A program made the translations under genes and the position numbers. A DNA stretch of 45,963 bases from an uncultured Saprospiraceae bacterium (GTDB lineage: Bacteria; Bacteroidota; Bacteroidia; Chitinophagales; Saprospiraceae): positions 1 to 45,963 of the forward strand of contig CALLLR010000022.1 in NCBI GenBank assembly GCA_938008185.1. Reading direction: 5' to 3'. A model generated the notes under the pieces. It was not told the DNA's origin. It searched no databases and worked only from the letters and a program-made list of their open reading frames with translations. This document shows, piece after piece, positions 7,871 through 16,972 of the stretch; positions within the stretch are counted from its first letter, which is position 1; every line of letters begins with the position of its first letter.

Positions 7871-8890
7871 ATGTTTAAAAATAAAACACTATTAATTACA
7901 GGAGGAACAGGTTCATTTGGCAATGCTGTCTTAAAACGATTTCTTGATACTGAGATCAAAGAAATCAGAATATTTAGCCGTGATGAAAAAAAACAAGATG
8001 ATATGCGTCGGAGACTTCTATCTGATAAAGTAAAATTCTTTATAGGTGATGTACGCGACATAAATAGCATAAACAACGCCATGAGAGGAGTAGATTATGT
8101 ATTTCATGCAGCTGCTTTAAAGCAGGTACCTTCTTGTGAATTTTTTCCTTTGGAAGCCGTAAAAACGAATGTGGTCGGAGCAGGTAATGTTATGGAATCG
8201 GCTATTCAACATGGAATAGAAAAAGTAGTTGTACTTAGTACCGATAAGGCCGTATACCCTATTAATGCGATGGGAATGAGTAAAGCCTTAATGGAAAAAG
8301 TGATGGTTGCAAAATCAAGAAATACTACGAAAACAATCCTCTGTGGAACAAGATACGGAAACGTAATGGCTAGTAGAGGCTCCGTTATTCCGCTTTTTGT
8401 CAATCAAATAAAAACCAATCAGTCTATCACGATTACCGATCCGAGTATGACAAGATTCATGATGACACTTGAAGACGCTGTTGATTTAGTTTTGTTTGCC
8501 TTTAATAACGCAGCACCAGGAGATATTTTTGTTCAGAAATCTCCTGCATCTACTATTGAAGATCTAGCTAAGGCGTTAAAATCATTGTACAAGAGCAATA
8601 GTCCAATTAAAATCATTGGGACGAGACATGGAGAAAAACTCTATGAATCTTTAGTGAATAAAGAAGACATGATGAAAGCGATAGATATGGGAGATTATTA
8701 CAGAGTTCCTGCTGATACCCGAGATTTAAATTATGAAAAATATTTTTCTAAGGGGGAAGAGGATGTTTCTAAGATTGAAGATTATCATTCGCACAATACT
8801 GAACGTCTCGATGTTGAAGGAACAAAAAAATTACTTTTAAAACTAGACATTATTCGAAATGATGTCGAAGTAACCTCACCTAAAGTATAA
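7871..8890 (+). CDS. capE: UDP-GlcNAc 4,6-dehydratase (5-epimerizing), CapE/FnlA
   Basis: A 339-residue SDR that starts the UDP-N-acetyl-L-fucosamine pathway by dehydrating UDP-GlcNAc and inverting C5. The Rossmann motif is ITGGTGSFG (9-17). The catalytic region is VLSTDKAVYPINAMGMSKALMEK split as STDK (123-126) and MGMSK (134-138), where Met replaces the usual Tyr as in CapE/FnlA. RYGNVMASRGSV and MTRFMMTLEDAVDLV are also family signatures. Length fits (CapE is about 340). The order capE-cupin-capF-capG-GT matches known L-FucNAc loci and supports the assignment strongly. It starts a new cluster after the decayed gap and runs to 12843 without real breaks. Confidence 0.92.
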   Translation: MFKNKTLLITGGTGSFGNAVLKRFLDTEIKEIRIFSRDEKKQDDMRRRLLSDKVKFFIGDVRDINSINNAMRGVDYVFHAAALKQVPSCEFFPLEAVKTNVVGAGNVMESAIQHGIEKVVVLSTDKAVYPINAMGMSKALMEKVMVAKSRNTTKTILCGTRYGNVMASRGSVIPLFVNQIKTNQSITITDPSMTRFMMTLEDAVDLVLFAFNNAAPGDIFVQKSPASTIEDLAKALKSLYKSNSPIKIIGTRHGEKLYESLVNKEDMMKAIDMGDYYRVPADTRDLNYEKYFSKGEEDVSKIEDYHSHNTERLDVEGTKKLLLKLDIIRNDVEVTSPKV

Positions 8891-8896
8891 CTTTTT

Positions 8897-9322
8897 TTGA
8901 AGCCTTATTTAATAAAAGGAGAAAGATTTTCTGATCAAAGGGGAGCAATCACGTTTGTGAATGACTTTGATATGAGTCGAATAAAACGATTTTATTTGAT
9001 TTCTCCGGCCAATCGATCGATCGTGAGAGCATGGCAAGGGCATCAAAATGAATCGAAATGGTTTCATGTTGTATCAGGTAAATTTCTTATTAGATTGATT
9101 CAAATTGATAATTGGGACCAACCTTCTGCCTCCCTACCGGTTTCAGAATTTGTTTTATCGGTCGATGATTATTCAGTATTACATATTCCTGAAGGGTATG
9201 TAAATGGGTTTCAAATGTTGGAAAATAACTCTTCTTTGATGGTTTATTCTGATGCAAATCTGGAAACGTCTAAATTAGATGATTATCGCTTTGATCAAAA
9301 TTATTGGTTTAACTGGAAATAA
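8897..9322 (+). CDS. WxcM/FdtA-like cupin, sugar epimerase or isomerase
   Basis: A small single-domain cupin with a TTG start (8897, six bases after capE). Family features include FSDQRGAITFVNDFDMSRIKR at the N-terminus, split across strands, then the RAWQGHQNESKWFHVVSGKF barrel segment and LHIPEGYVNGFQML. This type is related to RmlC and the FdtA/QdtA ketoisomerases and often sits between capE and capF homologues in Bacteroidota. It could assist the epimerisation of the CapE product or act on a different 4-keto sugar. The gene order makes the L-FucNAc branch the best guess. Confidence 0.6.
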   Translation: MKPYLIKGERFSDQRGAITFVNDFDMSRIKRFYLISPANRSIVRAWQGHQNESKWFHVVSGKFLIRLIQIDNWDQPSASLPVSEFVLSVDDYSVLHIPEGYVNGFQMLENNSSLMVYSDANLETSKLDDYRFDQNYWFNWK

Positions 9323-9328
9323 TAATAA

Positions 9329-10435
9329 ATGAAAATTGGAATTACTGGACAAAATGGGTTTATTGGAAAACACTTGTTTAATTTTTTAAACTTGAAAGAA
9401 GAGATGGAACTCATTCCTTTTCAAAAAGATTTCTTTCAAAAACAAGAAAAATTGCAAGTCTTCGTAAGTAAGTGCGACACAATTGTCCATCTAGCTGCGA
9501 TGAATAGACATGAAGATCCTCAAGTGATTTATGATACGAATATTGATTTGGTAAATAAACTTATCAATGCTTGCGAAGCAGAAAATGCTGCACCACATAT
9601 TCTGATCTCCTCATCAACTCAAGAGGCAAAAGACAATCTATATGGTCAGTCTAAGAAGAAAGGCCGCGAACTATTAGAAAACTGGGCTAAAAAAAATAAT
9701 TCGATTACCACGGGAATGGTAATCCCAAACGTATTCGGCCCTTTTGGAAAACCATTTTACAATTCTGTGGTTGCTACCTTTTGTCATCAAGTAGCCGTTG
9801 GAGAGTCACCTACGATAGTTAATGATGGGACCGTTCATTTAATTTATGTCAATGAATTAGTGGAGGAGATTTTTAAATTGATTAAAAATAAAACAAACGA
9901 ACGGGTAATTATTCCTCATTTTCACGAGATAACAGTTTCTGGTTTATTAAACAAATTGAAAAAATATGCTTCCGAGTACATAGATAAGGGAGAATTTCCA
10001 GGTATTGACACACCACTTGATTTAGCATTATTTAATACCTTTCGATGTTATGTTTCGCCAGATCACTATCCACGACTTTTTACCAAACATACCGACAATC
10101 GTGGATCCTTTGTTGAAATTGTAAGAGCCAATACTTCTGGGCAATTTTCTTTTTCAACAACCAAACCTGGAATTACTCGGGGTAATCATTTCCATACCAG
10201 AAAAGCAGAACGATTTGCAGTAATAAAAGGAAAGGCTAAAATCTCTCTACGGAAAATTGATTCGGATGAAGTCATTGATTATATCATCGACGGAGTAAAC
10301 CCCGCATATGTTGATATGCCGATTTGGTACACCCATAATATAACTAACATTGGTGATGAAGAAATGATAGCCCTTTTTTGGATCAATGAACCTTATAACC
10401 AAGATGATCCAGATACTTATTTTGTAAACGTGTGA
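9329..10435 (+). CDS. capF: CapF/FnlB bifunctional 3-epimerase/4-reductase for UDP-L-FucNAc
   Basis: A 368-residue two-domain enzyme. The N-terminal SDR domain (GITGQNGFIGKHL, 4-16; YGQSKKKGRELL with the YxxxK pair) is the C4 reductase. The C-terminal cupin domain (about 250-368) carries RGSFVEIV, GITRGNHFHTRKAERFAVIKG split at HFH, and the metal-binding histidines, and performs C3 epimerisation. This SDR-cupin fusion is diagnostic for CapF/FnlB (about 369 residues), which converts the CapE product to UDP-2-acetamido-2,6-dideoxy-L-talose. It lies between capE and capG as in Staphylococcus aureus type 5 capsule and E. coli O26 loci. Confidence 0.93.
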   Translation: MKIGITGQNGFIGKHLFNFLNLKEEMELIPFQKDFFQKQEKLQVFVSKCDTIVHLAAMNRHEDPQVIYDTNIDLVNKLINACEAENAAPHILISSSTQEAKDNLYGQSKKKGRELLENWAKKNNSITTGMVIPNVFGPFGKPFYNSVVATFCHQVAVGESPTIVNDGTVHLIYVNELVEEIFKLIKNKTNERVIIPHFHEITVSGLLNKLKKYASEYIDKGEFPGIDTPLDLALFNTFRCYVSPDHYPRLFTKHTDNRGSFVEIVRANTSGQFSFSTTKPGITRGNHFHTRKAERFAVIKGKAKISLRKIDSDEVIDYIIDGVNPAYVDMPIWYTHNITNIGDEEMIALFWINEPYNQDDPDTYFVNV

Positions 10436-10447
10436 TAAGATTAAATA

Positions 10448-11599
10448 ATGCAATTAGATAAAAAATTTAAAATTGTTTCTGTTGTCGGAACTCGACCAGA
10501 AATTATTCGCCTTTCAAGAGTATTAGCAGCCCTTGAGGCATCAGAAAGTATTGATCATGTTTTAGTCCATACGGGACAAAACTATGACTATGAACTTAAT
10601 GAAATTTTCTTTAAAGACCTGAAAGTCAAAAAGCCAGATCATTTTTTAAATGCGGCCGGAAAATCAGCGATTAATACAATTGGTAATATCATTAGTGCGA
10701 TTGAACCAATTTTAAAATCAGAAGCGCCGGATGCATTTTTAGTATTGGGAGATACCAATAGCTGTCTATGTGCTATCCCTGCCAAGAAAATGAAAATTCC
10801 TGTTTTCCATATGGAAGCAGGTAATCGTTGTTTTGATTTAAGAGTTCCTGAAGAAATCAATCGTAGAATAGTCGATCATGTAAGTGATATTAATATGACT
10901 TACAGTAGCATCGCAAGAGAGTATCTACTGAGCGAAGGATTATCTCCTGAGCGGGTGATCAAAACGGGTAGCCCGATGTTTGAGGTGCTTGATTTTTATA
11001 AAGAAAAAATAGAAACATCGGATGTTCTCAAAACATTGGAACTTCAATCAGGAAAGTACTTCGTGGTATCTTCACATCGGGCCGAAAACGTTGATCCAGA
11101 TGATCAGTTTACTAAAATTGTAAACATTCTTAATACGGTTGCAGAACGGTATGATATGCCTATTATCGTTTCTACTCACCCACGTACTAGAAATAGAGTA
11201 GAACAATTGGGTGTTACGTTTCACCCAAATGTGCAATTATTAAAACCATTGGGATTTTTTGATTATGTGAAATTACAAAAAGATGCCAAAACAGTGTTGT
11301 CGGATAGTGGTACCATTTCAGAAGAATCGTCTATCTTAAATTTTCCAGCGTTAAATATACGGGAAGCCCATGAACGACCAGAAGCGATAGAAGAAGCATC
11401 TGTAATGATGGTTGGTTTAAATATAGAACGAGTACTGCAAGGATTAGTAGTCCTCGAAAGTCAGAAAAGAGGCATCGAAAGAAACTTAAGACCAGTATAT
11501 GATTATTCTATGCCTAATGTATCGGATAAGGTTTTGAGAATTATTTTATCCTACACGGACTATATTAATAGAGTGGTTTGGTCAAAAAAATTAGATTAG
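10448..11599 (+). CDS. capG: CapG/FnlC UDP-L-FucNAc 2-epimerase (non-hydrolysing)
   Basis: A 383-residue member of the WecB/CapG UDP-GlcNAc 2-epimerase family, with a GT-B-like two-domain fold. Recognisable blocks are VVGTRPEIIRLSRV (13-26), HTGQNYDYELNEIFF, FHMEAGNRCFDLRVPEEINRR split at RVPEE, SSHRAENVD, and SDSGTISEESS near the C-terminal domain. It performs the last step to UDP-N-acetyl-L-fucosamine by inverting C2. It is placed directly after capF and before a WbuB-like transferase, so the four-gene set makes and uses UDP-L-FucNAc. A WecB-type ManNAc epimerase is the alternative on sequence alone, but the context disfavours it. Confidence 0.9.
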   Translation: MQLDKKFKIVSVVGTRPEIIRLSRVLAALEASESIDHVLVHTGQNYDYELNEIFFKDLKVKKPDHFLNAAGKSAINTIGNIISAIEPILKSEAPDAFLVLGDTNSCLCAIPAKKMKIPVFHMEAGNRCFDLRVPEEINRRIVDHVSDINMTYSSIAREYLLSEGLSPERVIKTGSPMFEVLDFYKEKIETSDVLKTLELQSGKYFVVSSHRAENVDPDDQFTKIVNILNTVAERYDMPIIVSTHPRTRNRVEQLGVTFHPNVQLLKPLGFFDYVKLQKDAKTVLSDSGTISEESSILNFPALNIREAHERPEAIEEASVMMVGLNIERVLQGLVVLESQKRGIERNLRPVYDYSMPNVSDKVLRIILSYTDYINRVVWSKKLD

Positions 11600-11619
11600 A
11601 AAATACCGTCTAGGAAGCA

Positions 11620-12843
11620 ATGAAAATTTTATTTATTAAGCAACTATTTTATCCTGAGCCTACTGCTCGAAGTCTTGATTTCGCTTTGGAATTAAAGAAA
11701 AATGGACATGAAGTTCAAGTTTTAACAGGGTTTCCTTCTTATCCTATAGGAAAAATATATAAAGGCTATAAACAGAAGTTTTTTTATCGGGAGAAAATAG
11801 AAGGAATTGATGTAATACGAGTACCTATTTTTCCTGATCAAAGTGGAAGGGCGATATTTAGGATTTTAAATTATTTGAGTTATGCTATTTCAGCAACCAT
11901 ATTTGGGTTGCCAAGAGTATCCAAACCTGATGTCGTTTTCGTTTATCATGGAGCACTGCCAGTAGGCATTCCAGCAATGATTTATAAATTCTTTAGAAGG
12001 GTCCCCTTTGTATATGATATTAATGATATATGGCCAGAAACACTGGCTGTTTCTGGGTTGTTAAAAAACAAATTTCTATTAAACTTTGTTGAGAGGTGGT
12101 GTAGTTTTACTTATAAGCGTGCAGATAAAATAACTGTTCTTTCTGAAGGGTTTAAGACATTATTAATATCTAAAGGAGTACCAGAGAAAAAAATACATAT
12201 TGTATATCATTGGAGCAGAGATCCTATTTCTTATGTGGAATTAGAAGATAAAGTAGTAAAAGAGAAATTTTTCCCTAAAGAGAAAATAAATTTTCTGTTT
12301 CCTGGTAATATTGGAATTGGCCAATCTCTATTAAGTATTTTGAAAGTTGCTAAATCGTTAAATGTGCCTGGTTCTAATGTTAATTTTACTTTTCTTGGGG
12401 AAGGAGTTAGTTTGAAAGAATTAAAAGATTTTGTGGAAAAGGAAAAGCTTAGCAATGTTTGTTTTCACCCCAGAGTTCTTTCTTCTGAAGTATCAAGTTA
12501 TTTGCAATCTGCAGATGTATTAATTGTACACTTGAAAAATACGACTCTTTTTGAAATCACAATTCCATCTAAAACAATTGCTTTTATGAAAGCAGGAAAA
12601 CCTATTCTTGCTGGGTTAAAAGGAAATGGAGCTCAATTAGTGAAAAGTGCAAAAGCTGGACTTGTTTGTACTCCTGATGATGTAAATGATATTAAAGAAA
12701 AAGTGATTCAGTTTGCATCGATGGATAAAGAGCAACTTTCTGATATGGGAAAAAATGGGCTTGGCTTTTATGAAAAAAACCTTTCAATAGGAAAAAATAC
12801 AAAAAAATATATTAGTATCTTTGAAGAAATAAAAAGACGATAG
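11620..12843 (+). CDS. wbuB: GT4 glycosyltransferase, WbuB-like (L-fucosamine transferase)
   Basis: A 407-residue GT-B enzyme. The start MKILFIKQLFYPEPTARSLD and the GFPSYPIGKIYKGY segment match the WbuB family, which is usually coupled to FnlABC/CapEFG and transfers L-FucNAc. YDINDIWPETLAVSG (about 134-148) lies at the donor-acceptor interface. The C-terminal Rossmann domain has FPGNIGIGQSLLSIL, FLGEGVSLKEL and the nucleotide-contacting segment LFEITIPSKTIAFMKAGKPI. It acts in the cytoplasm on the undecaprenyl-linked repeat unit. Base composition is more AT-rich than gmd further on. FucNAc is the likely donor by linkage to capEFG, not by direct proof. Confidence 0.82.
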   Translation: MKILFIKQLFYPEPTARSLDFALELKKNGHEVQVLTGFPSYPIGKIYKGYKQKFFYREKIEGIDVIRVPIFPDQSGRAIFRILNYLSYAISATIFGLPRVSKPDVVFVYHGALPVGIPAMIYKFFRRVPFVYDINDIWPETLAVSGLLKNKFLLNFVERWCSFTYKRADKITVLSEGFKTLLISKGVPEKKIHIVYHWSRDPISYVELEDKVVKEKFFPKEKINFLFPGNIGIGQSLLSILKVAKSLNVPGSNVNFTFLGEGVSLKELKDFVEKEKLSNVCFHPRVLSSEVSSYLQSADVLIVHLKNTTLFEITIPSKTIAFMKAGKPILAGLKGNGAQLVKSAKAGLVCTPDDVNDIKEKVIQFASMDKEQLSDMGKNGLGFYEKNLSIGKNTKKYISIFEEIKRR

Positions 12844-12850
12844 TATAATA

Positions 12851-13711
12851 ATGAAAGAAAAGAATTGGAAACCAGTTATTATTGTTGGAGCAGCTCGATC
12901 AGGTACGAATATGCTTAGAAATACTTTAACTAAAATTCCTGACTTTGGAACGTGGGATTGTGATGAGATTAATCCTATCTGGAGACATGGAAATATTATG
13001 AATCCAAATGATGAGTTTATGCCTTCAAATTCTTCTTCTAAACTTAAAGACTTTATTAATAATGAATTCGCAAAGATTGCAAAGAAGGAAAATGTAAGGC
13101 ATGTAGTTGAAAAGACAGCAGCAAATTCACTTAGAGTCTCGTTTTTGTATGAAATATTTCCAGACGCTAAATATATATTTTTATTTCGAAATGGACTTGA
13201 CGTCGTTCCCTCTGCGATGAAAAGATGGGTGGTTCCTATTGATTGGCCATATACCTTCAAAAAGTTGAAATATACACCAAAATTTGATTTACTATACTAC
13301 GCTTACTCTTATATAGTAAAGCGTACATTTAATCGAAATAAAGATAATAGAATGCCAGTCTGGGGACCTTGCTATATAGGAATGAGAGAGGATGCTAAGA
13401 ATTTATCTTTACCTGAAGTTTGTGCTAAGCAATGGAGTAAATCCGTTTTAAAAACGATAGAGCAGATGAAAGATATTCCTGCTGCGTCTAAAATTTCTAT
13501 AAAATATGAGGATTTTGTTTTAAATCCGGAACAGGAATTAGAACGTATTTTAGACTTTTTGGGAGTTGAAAAAAGTATTATTCATTCACATAATCTTACA
13601 AGTGGTATTTCTTCTAAAAGCATTGGAACACGAAAAAAACTCAGTGAAGAAGACCTTTCAATCGTGAGATCTATCAGCCAAAAAGCTATGGAAAAACTTG
13701 AATATCCTTAA
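12851..13711 (+). CDS. PAPS-dependent sulfotransferase (Sulfotransfer_3-like)
   Basis: A 286-residue sulfotransferase. The 5'-phosphosulfate loop is IIVGAARSGTNMLRNTL (9-25). A second loop, KYIFLFRNGLDVVPSAMKRW (about 107-126), supplies the 3'-phosphate contact Arg, and SIKYEDFVLNPEQELERILDFLG is the usual C-terminal segment. It begins seven bases after the WbuB-like transferase. It is the second of three sulfotransferases in the window, and it stands directly upstream of the acyl carrier protein module. The substrate may be the same sugar that the module acylates. Confidence 0.8.
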   Translation: MKEKNWKPVIIVGAARSGTNMLRNTLTKIPDFGTWDCDEINPIWRHGNIMNPNDEFMPSNSSSKLKDFINNEFAKIAKKENVRHVVEKTAANSLRVSFLYEIFPDAKYIFLFRNGLDVVPSAMKRWVVPIDWPYTFKKLKYTPKFDLLYYAYSYIVKRTFNRNKDNRMPVWGPCYIGMREDAKNLSLPEVCAKQWSKSVLKTIEQMKDIPAASKISIKYEDFVLNPEQELERILDFLGVEKSIIHSHNLTSGISSKSIGTRKKLSEEDLSIVRSISQKAMEKLEYP

Positions 13712-13750
13712 TATAAAACTTAATTTTTTTGAACATAAAATAGACTACTA

Positions 13751-13978
13751 ATGGATAAGTTATTAGATATTATTAATGAGATATTAGAAACTAAAGGGGA
13801 AGAGAAGATTGCTTCACTGACTGACGAGATGTCGTTGAGAGATCATATTGGTTTAGATTCTTTAGACCTAGCAGAACTTACTGCTGTGATTGAAGCAGAA
13901 TTTGGAATTGATGTATTTGAATCAGGAATTGTAAATACAATAGGAGAGGTAGTAACTAAATTGGAATTAACGCAATAA
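13751..13978 (+). CDS. Stand-alone acyl carrier protein
   Basis: An acidic protein of 75 residues with the four-helix carrier-protein pattern and the phosphopantetheine attachment motif GLDSLDLAEL, in which Ser37 would carry the prosthetic group. It is not the fatty-acid-synthesis AcpP: no fabF, plsX or rnc genes are nearby, and it lies four bases before an AMP-ligase. The likely role is to hold an activated acyl group in the cytoplasm while the SDR modifies it and the GNAT protein transfers it to a sugar. The identity of the acyl group is not visible. Confidence 0.9.
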   Translation: MDKLLDIINEILETKGEEKIASLTDEMSLRDHIGLDSLDLAELTAVIEAEFGIDVFESGIVNTIGEVVTKLELTQ

Positions 13979-13982
13979 CTAA

Positions 13983-15230
13983 ATGGCACAAGAGAAAAAA
14001 ATATTTTTCATTGACTATTTTAATAGCATAGAAAAAACATATGCTGATCTTCTATCTGATATTTCTGGAAATGATCTTGAATTTACGCCCTTTTGCTATA
14101 CGTCAGATTATTATTTAATCTTTAAACAGATTATTATTTCTTTAATGTTAGATAAAGAAATTACAATTTTAGATTACGATTTATCAGGAGAAGAAATAGA
14201 AGGCTTAGGAATTAAAGAGGCTTTGATAACGCAACGATTTGAGAACCCACTTCGATCTTCCTTAACTTTTGATAATTTTTTAAGCACTTTTTCTAACCAT
14301 GACAAATGGAGAATTAATCTGTTTACTTCTGGAACAACTGGGCAACCTAAAAAAGTAAGTCATACCTTTAAAAGTATAACTAAATCTACAAGACAGGCTG
14401 AGAAACACGCTAAGAGTATCTGGGGATATGCTTATAACCCGACGCACATTGCAGGTATTCAAGTTTTTTTTCAAGCATTACTAAATAAAAATTCGATTAT
14501 TAGAATTTTTGGATATTCAAAAAAAGATATTCAGCTTTGTTTGAAGAAATTCAAAGTTACTCATCTTTCTGGTACTCCTACCTTTTATAGATTGCTTGTT
14601 GATAATATAGCAGTTTTTCCTTCCATAAAAAATTTAACTTTTGGAGGAGAAAAATTCGATAAGCGCTTATCTGACTCTTTGAGTCGATCCTTTCCTAATG
14701 CAAAAATATTAAACGTTTATGCTTCGACAGAAGCAGGGACTATATTTGCCTCAAGTGGTGAAACATTCACTATTAAAGAAAAATTTGAATCAAACGTCAA
14801 AATTAAAGATAATGAAATATTAATCCATGAATCAATCATCGGAATCTCTTCCAACATAAAGCTTATTGATTCTTGGTATCATACAGGAGATCTTGTAGAA
14901 GTAATTTCTAAGGATCCATTAGAATTTAAATTTTCATCTAGAAAAAATGAAATGATAAATGTAGGGGGATACAAAGTAAATCCAAATGAGGTGGAACAAG
15001 TGATACTTTCAATGCCTGAAGTATATGATGTATCGGTATTTTCAAAACCTAATTCAGTTGTGGGAAACTTATTATGCTGTAATATCGTCTTACAAGAAAA
15101 TTATCAACTATCTGTTAAGCAACTTAAAGATCAACTTTCTGCAACCCTTCAACCCTTTAAAATCCCAAGGATTGTCAAGTTTGTAGACTCGATAGAAAAA
15201 ACAAAAACTGGAAAAAAGAAAAGATTATGA
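13983..15230 (+). CDS. AMP-dependent carboxylate ligase (acyl-ACP loading)
   Basis: A 415-residue adenylate-forming enzyme, shorter than most acyl-CoA synthetases. Motifs in order: A3 loop TSGTTGQPKK (115-124), GGEKFDKRLSDSL, the A5 segment YASTEAGTIF, the A7 segment WYHTGDLVE, the hinge FKFSSRKNEMINVGGYKV, and the C-terminal catalytic lysine region KTKTGKKKRL. It should activate a free carboxylic acid as acyl-AMP and load it onto the carrier protein encoded four bases upstream. Its last four bases overlap the ATG of the SDR gene (ATGA), so the genes are translationally coupled. A CoA-ligase role is the alternative. Confidence 0.82.
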   Translation: MAQEKKIFFIDYFNSIEKTYADLLSDISGNDLEFTPFCYTSDYYLIFKQIIISLMLDKEITILDYDLSGEEIEGLGIKEALITQRFENPLRSSLTFDNFLSTFSNHDKWRINLFTSGTTGQPKKVSHTFKSITKSTRQAEKHAKSIWGYAYNPTHIAGIQVFFQALLNKNSIIRIFGYSKKDIQLCLKKFKVTHLSGTPTFYRLLVDNIAVFPSIKNLTFGGEKFDKRLSDSLSRSFPNAKILNVYASTEAGTIFASSGETFTIKEKFESNVKIKDNEILIHESIIGISSNIKLIDSWYHTGDLVEVISKDPLEFKFSSRKNEMINVGGYKVNPNEVEQVILSMPEVYDVSVFSKPNSVVGNLLCCNIVLQENYQLSVKQLKDQLSATLQPFKIPRIVKFVDSIEKTKTGKKKRL

Positions 15231-15955
15231 ATAAAAATATTATGCTCACAGGAGCATCTAAAGGACTAGGGATAGAAATAGCTAAAAGTATTGTAGAAAA
15301 TGGATGGAATGTGATAGCCATCAATAGGAGTGAGTCCGAAGAACTTAAAGGATTGCAAAATAAATATAAAGAACAAGTTAGGATCATTCAGTTTAACCTT
15401 GAAAATACTTCTCTTATAAAAGAGACGATTTTTAAAAAAGAATTAGGTTTTAAATTCCCTATACATGGCCTAATAAATAATGCTGCCTTTGCTTATGATG
15501 ACATCGTTACCAATATTAATTTAGAACATTTACAGAAAATGTACCATGTAAACGTTTTTTCACCTTTTGTTTTAACTAAATATGTTATTCGTAACATGTT
15601 GATGCATAAGATTAAAGGTAGTATCATTCATCTTTCTTCAGTTAGTGTGCATACTGGCTATAAAGGGTTATCTATGTATGCCTCCACTAAAGGAGCACTG
15701 GAAGCTTTTTCTAAAAATACTGGTAGAGAGTGGGGGCAAAGAGGGATTCGATCAAACTGCTTGGTCGCTGGTTTTATGGAGACGGGTATGAGTAGTACTT
15801 TGGACGAGTCGCAGAAAAATAGAATATACAATCGAACTAGTATGAAAGAACCTACTTCTAAAAAATCTGTAGCAGATACTATAAAATTTCTTTTATCTGA
15901 TGGTGCTTGTTCTATTACCGGTCAGAATATCTTTGTTGATTCAGGCACGATATGA
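15227..15955 (+). CDS. SDR oxidoreductase, FabG-like (3-oxoacyl-ACP reductase type)
   Basis: A classical SDR of 242 residues. The cofactor motif is TGASKGLG (8-15), the NNA motif is in GLINNAAFAYDD, and the catalytic residues are Ser138, Tyr151 and Lys155 (YASTK). It ends with NIFVDSGTI, as FabG-like proteins do. Placed between an ACP-loading ligase and an acyltransferase, it could reduce a beta-keto acyl group on the carrier to a hydroxyacyl group. It could instead act on a sugar. It overlaps both neighbours by four bases (ATGA at each end), indicating a tightly coupled operon. Confidence 0.8.
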   Translation: MNKNIMLTGASKGLGIEIAKSIVENGWNVIAINRSESEELKGLQNKYKEQVRIIQFNLENTSLIKETIFKKELGFKFPIHGLINNAAFAYDDIVTNINLEHLQKMYHVNVFSPFVLTKYVIRNMLMHKIKGSIIHLSSVSVHTGYKGLSMYASTKGALEAFSKNTGREWGQRGIRSNCLVAGFMETGMSSTLDESQKNRIYNRTSMKEPTSKKSVADTIKFLLSDGACSITGQNIFVDSGTI

Positions 15956-16956
15956 AAAAAATAAATGTTAGTGAGCTAGAATATAAATTTTACCTGACGA
16001 GTGAAATTCCATCTCACTTGTTTGATTCTCTTACTAGTTCTTATAACGAGGTCTTTGAAAAAGATATTGATTCTGGACACTTTAGAAATAAGTACCTCAA
16101 TACGATTTTATCTAATTCTTTCCATTGCTTTTTAGTATATGAAAACAAAGTTGTAGGGAATTGTAGTATAATTCCTTTTGAGTATAAGTACTTTGACAAA
16201 ATAGTAAGATTCGGTCTCGCAGTGGATGTTTTTATTATTGAGAAATATCGGAAAGATCCATTTAGTTTAAGGAAAATGTATAAAATTTTATGTAAAGAAC
16301 TAATACAAAAAAATATTAGCCTTGTCATTGCTATCCCAAATGACGTAGCATATCCTTATTGGAAAAGAATTGTAAAATGGAAAGATATTGGACTATTGAA
16401 CTATTATGTTTTACCAATAAAACTTGGTAACGTTTTAGTTCGTAATTCATTTTTAAATATACCAAACTATATTTTTTCTTTCCTCTTAGTAAAATTTTCT
16501 TTCTTTCTTTCCTTATTTTTTCGTGCAAGTGAAAAAAAATCTAAAATAGAACTTAAACAAGGAGAAAATCTTAAAACCTTTGAAAAACATAGGTACTCTT
16601 CTAATCATTGTCAAATAACTACTAAAGGTAACTGTTCTTTTCGTTTTATTACTTTATTAGAAGGAACTGTAAAGACAACATACTTATTGGATTATTATAA
16701 TGAGAAATTCGAAAAAAATTACCTGACGCTTACAAAGGCCGTTAGTCATATCTTAAAAAAAGAAAATACTGACCTCATTGTTTTTGTTGGGAAAATAGCT
16801 TTTCCTCAACTGTTACTTTTTAAATTGCCTCGGTCAAAAGAACCCAAAAAACTATACTTTACAAGTGATGTATTACTTCCCGATATTATTGATGAAAAAG
16901 AAATCAATAATATAGAAAATTGGAATTTTGGATTGCTTAATTATGATGTAAGGTAA
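15952..16956 (+). CDS. GNAT-family acyltransferase
   Basis: A 334-residue protein with a GNAT core in the first half: HCFLVYENKVVGNCSIIPFE (about 60-80), then RFGLAVDVFIIEKYRKDP, where the R-K-D segment corresponds to the acyl-CoA/phosphopantetheine-binding loop, and SLVIAIPNDVAYPYWKRI. A hydrophobic stretch (about residues 168-188, FSFLLVKFSFFLSLFF) follows and may bind a membrane or lipid carrier. Within the operon it is the natural candidate to move the acyl group from the carrier protein to the amino or hydroxyl group of a sugar. The second half is not recognisable. Confidence 0.6.
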   Translation: MKKINVSELEYKFYLTSEIPSHLFDSLTSSYNEVFEKDIDSGHFRNKYLNTILSNSFHCFLVYENKVVGNCSIIPFEYKYFDKIVRFGLAVDVFIIEKYRKDPFSLRKMYKILCKELIQKNISLVIAIPNDVAYPYWKRIVKWKDIGLLNYYVLPIKLGNVLVRNSFLNIPNYIFSFLLVKFSFFLSLFFRASEKKSKIELKQGENLKTFEKHRYSSNHCQITTKGNCSFRFITLLEGTVKTTYLLDYYNEKFEKNYLTLTKAVSHILKKENTDLIVFVGKIAFPQLLLFKLPRSKEPKKLYFTSDVLLPDIIDEKEINNIENWNFGLLNYDVR

Positions 16957-16972
16957 CCTTTAAATTTTATTC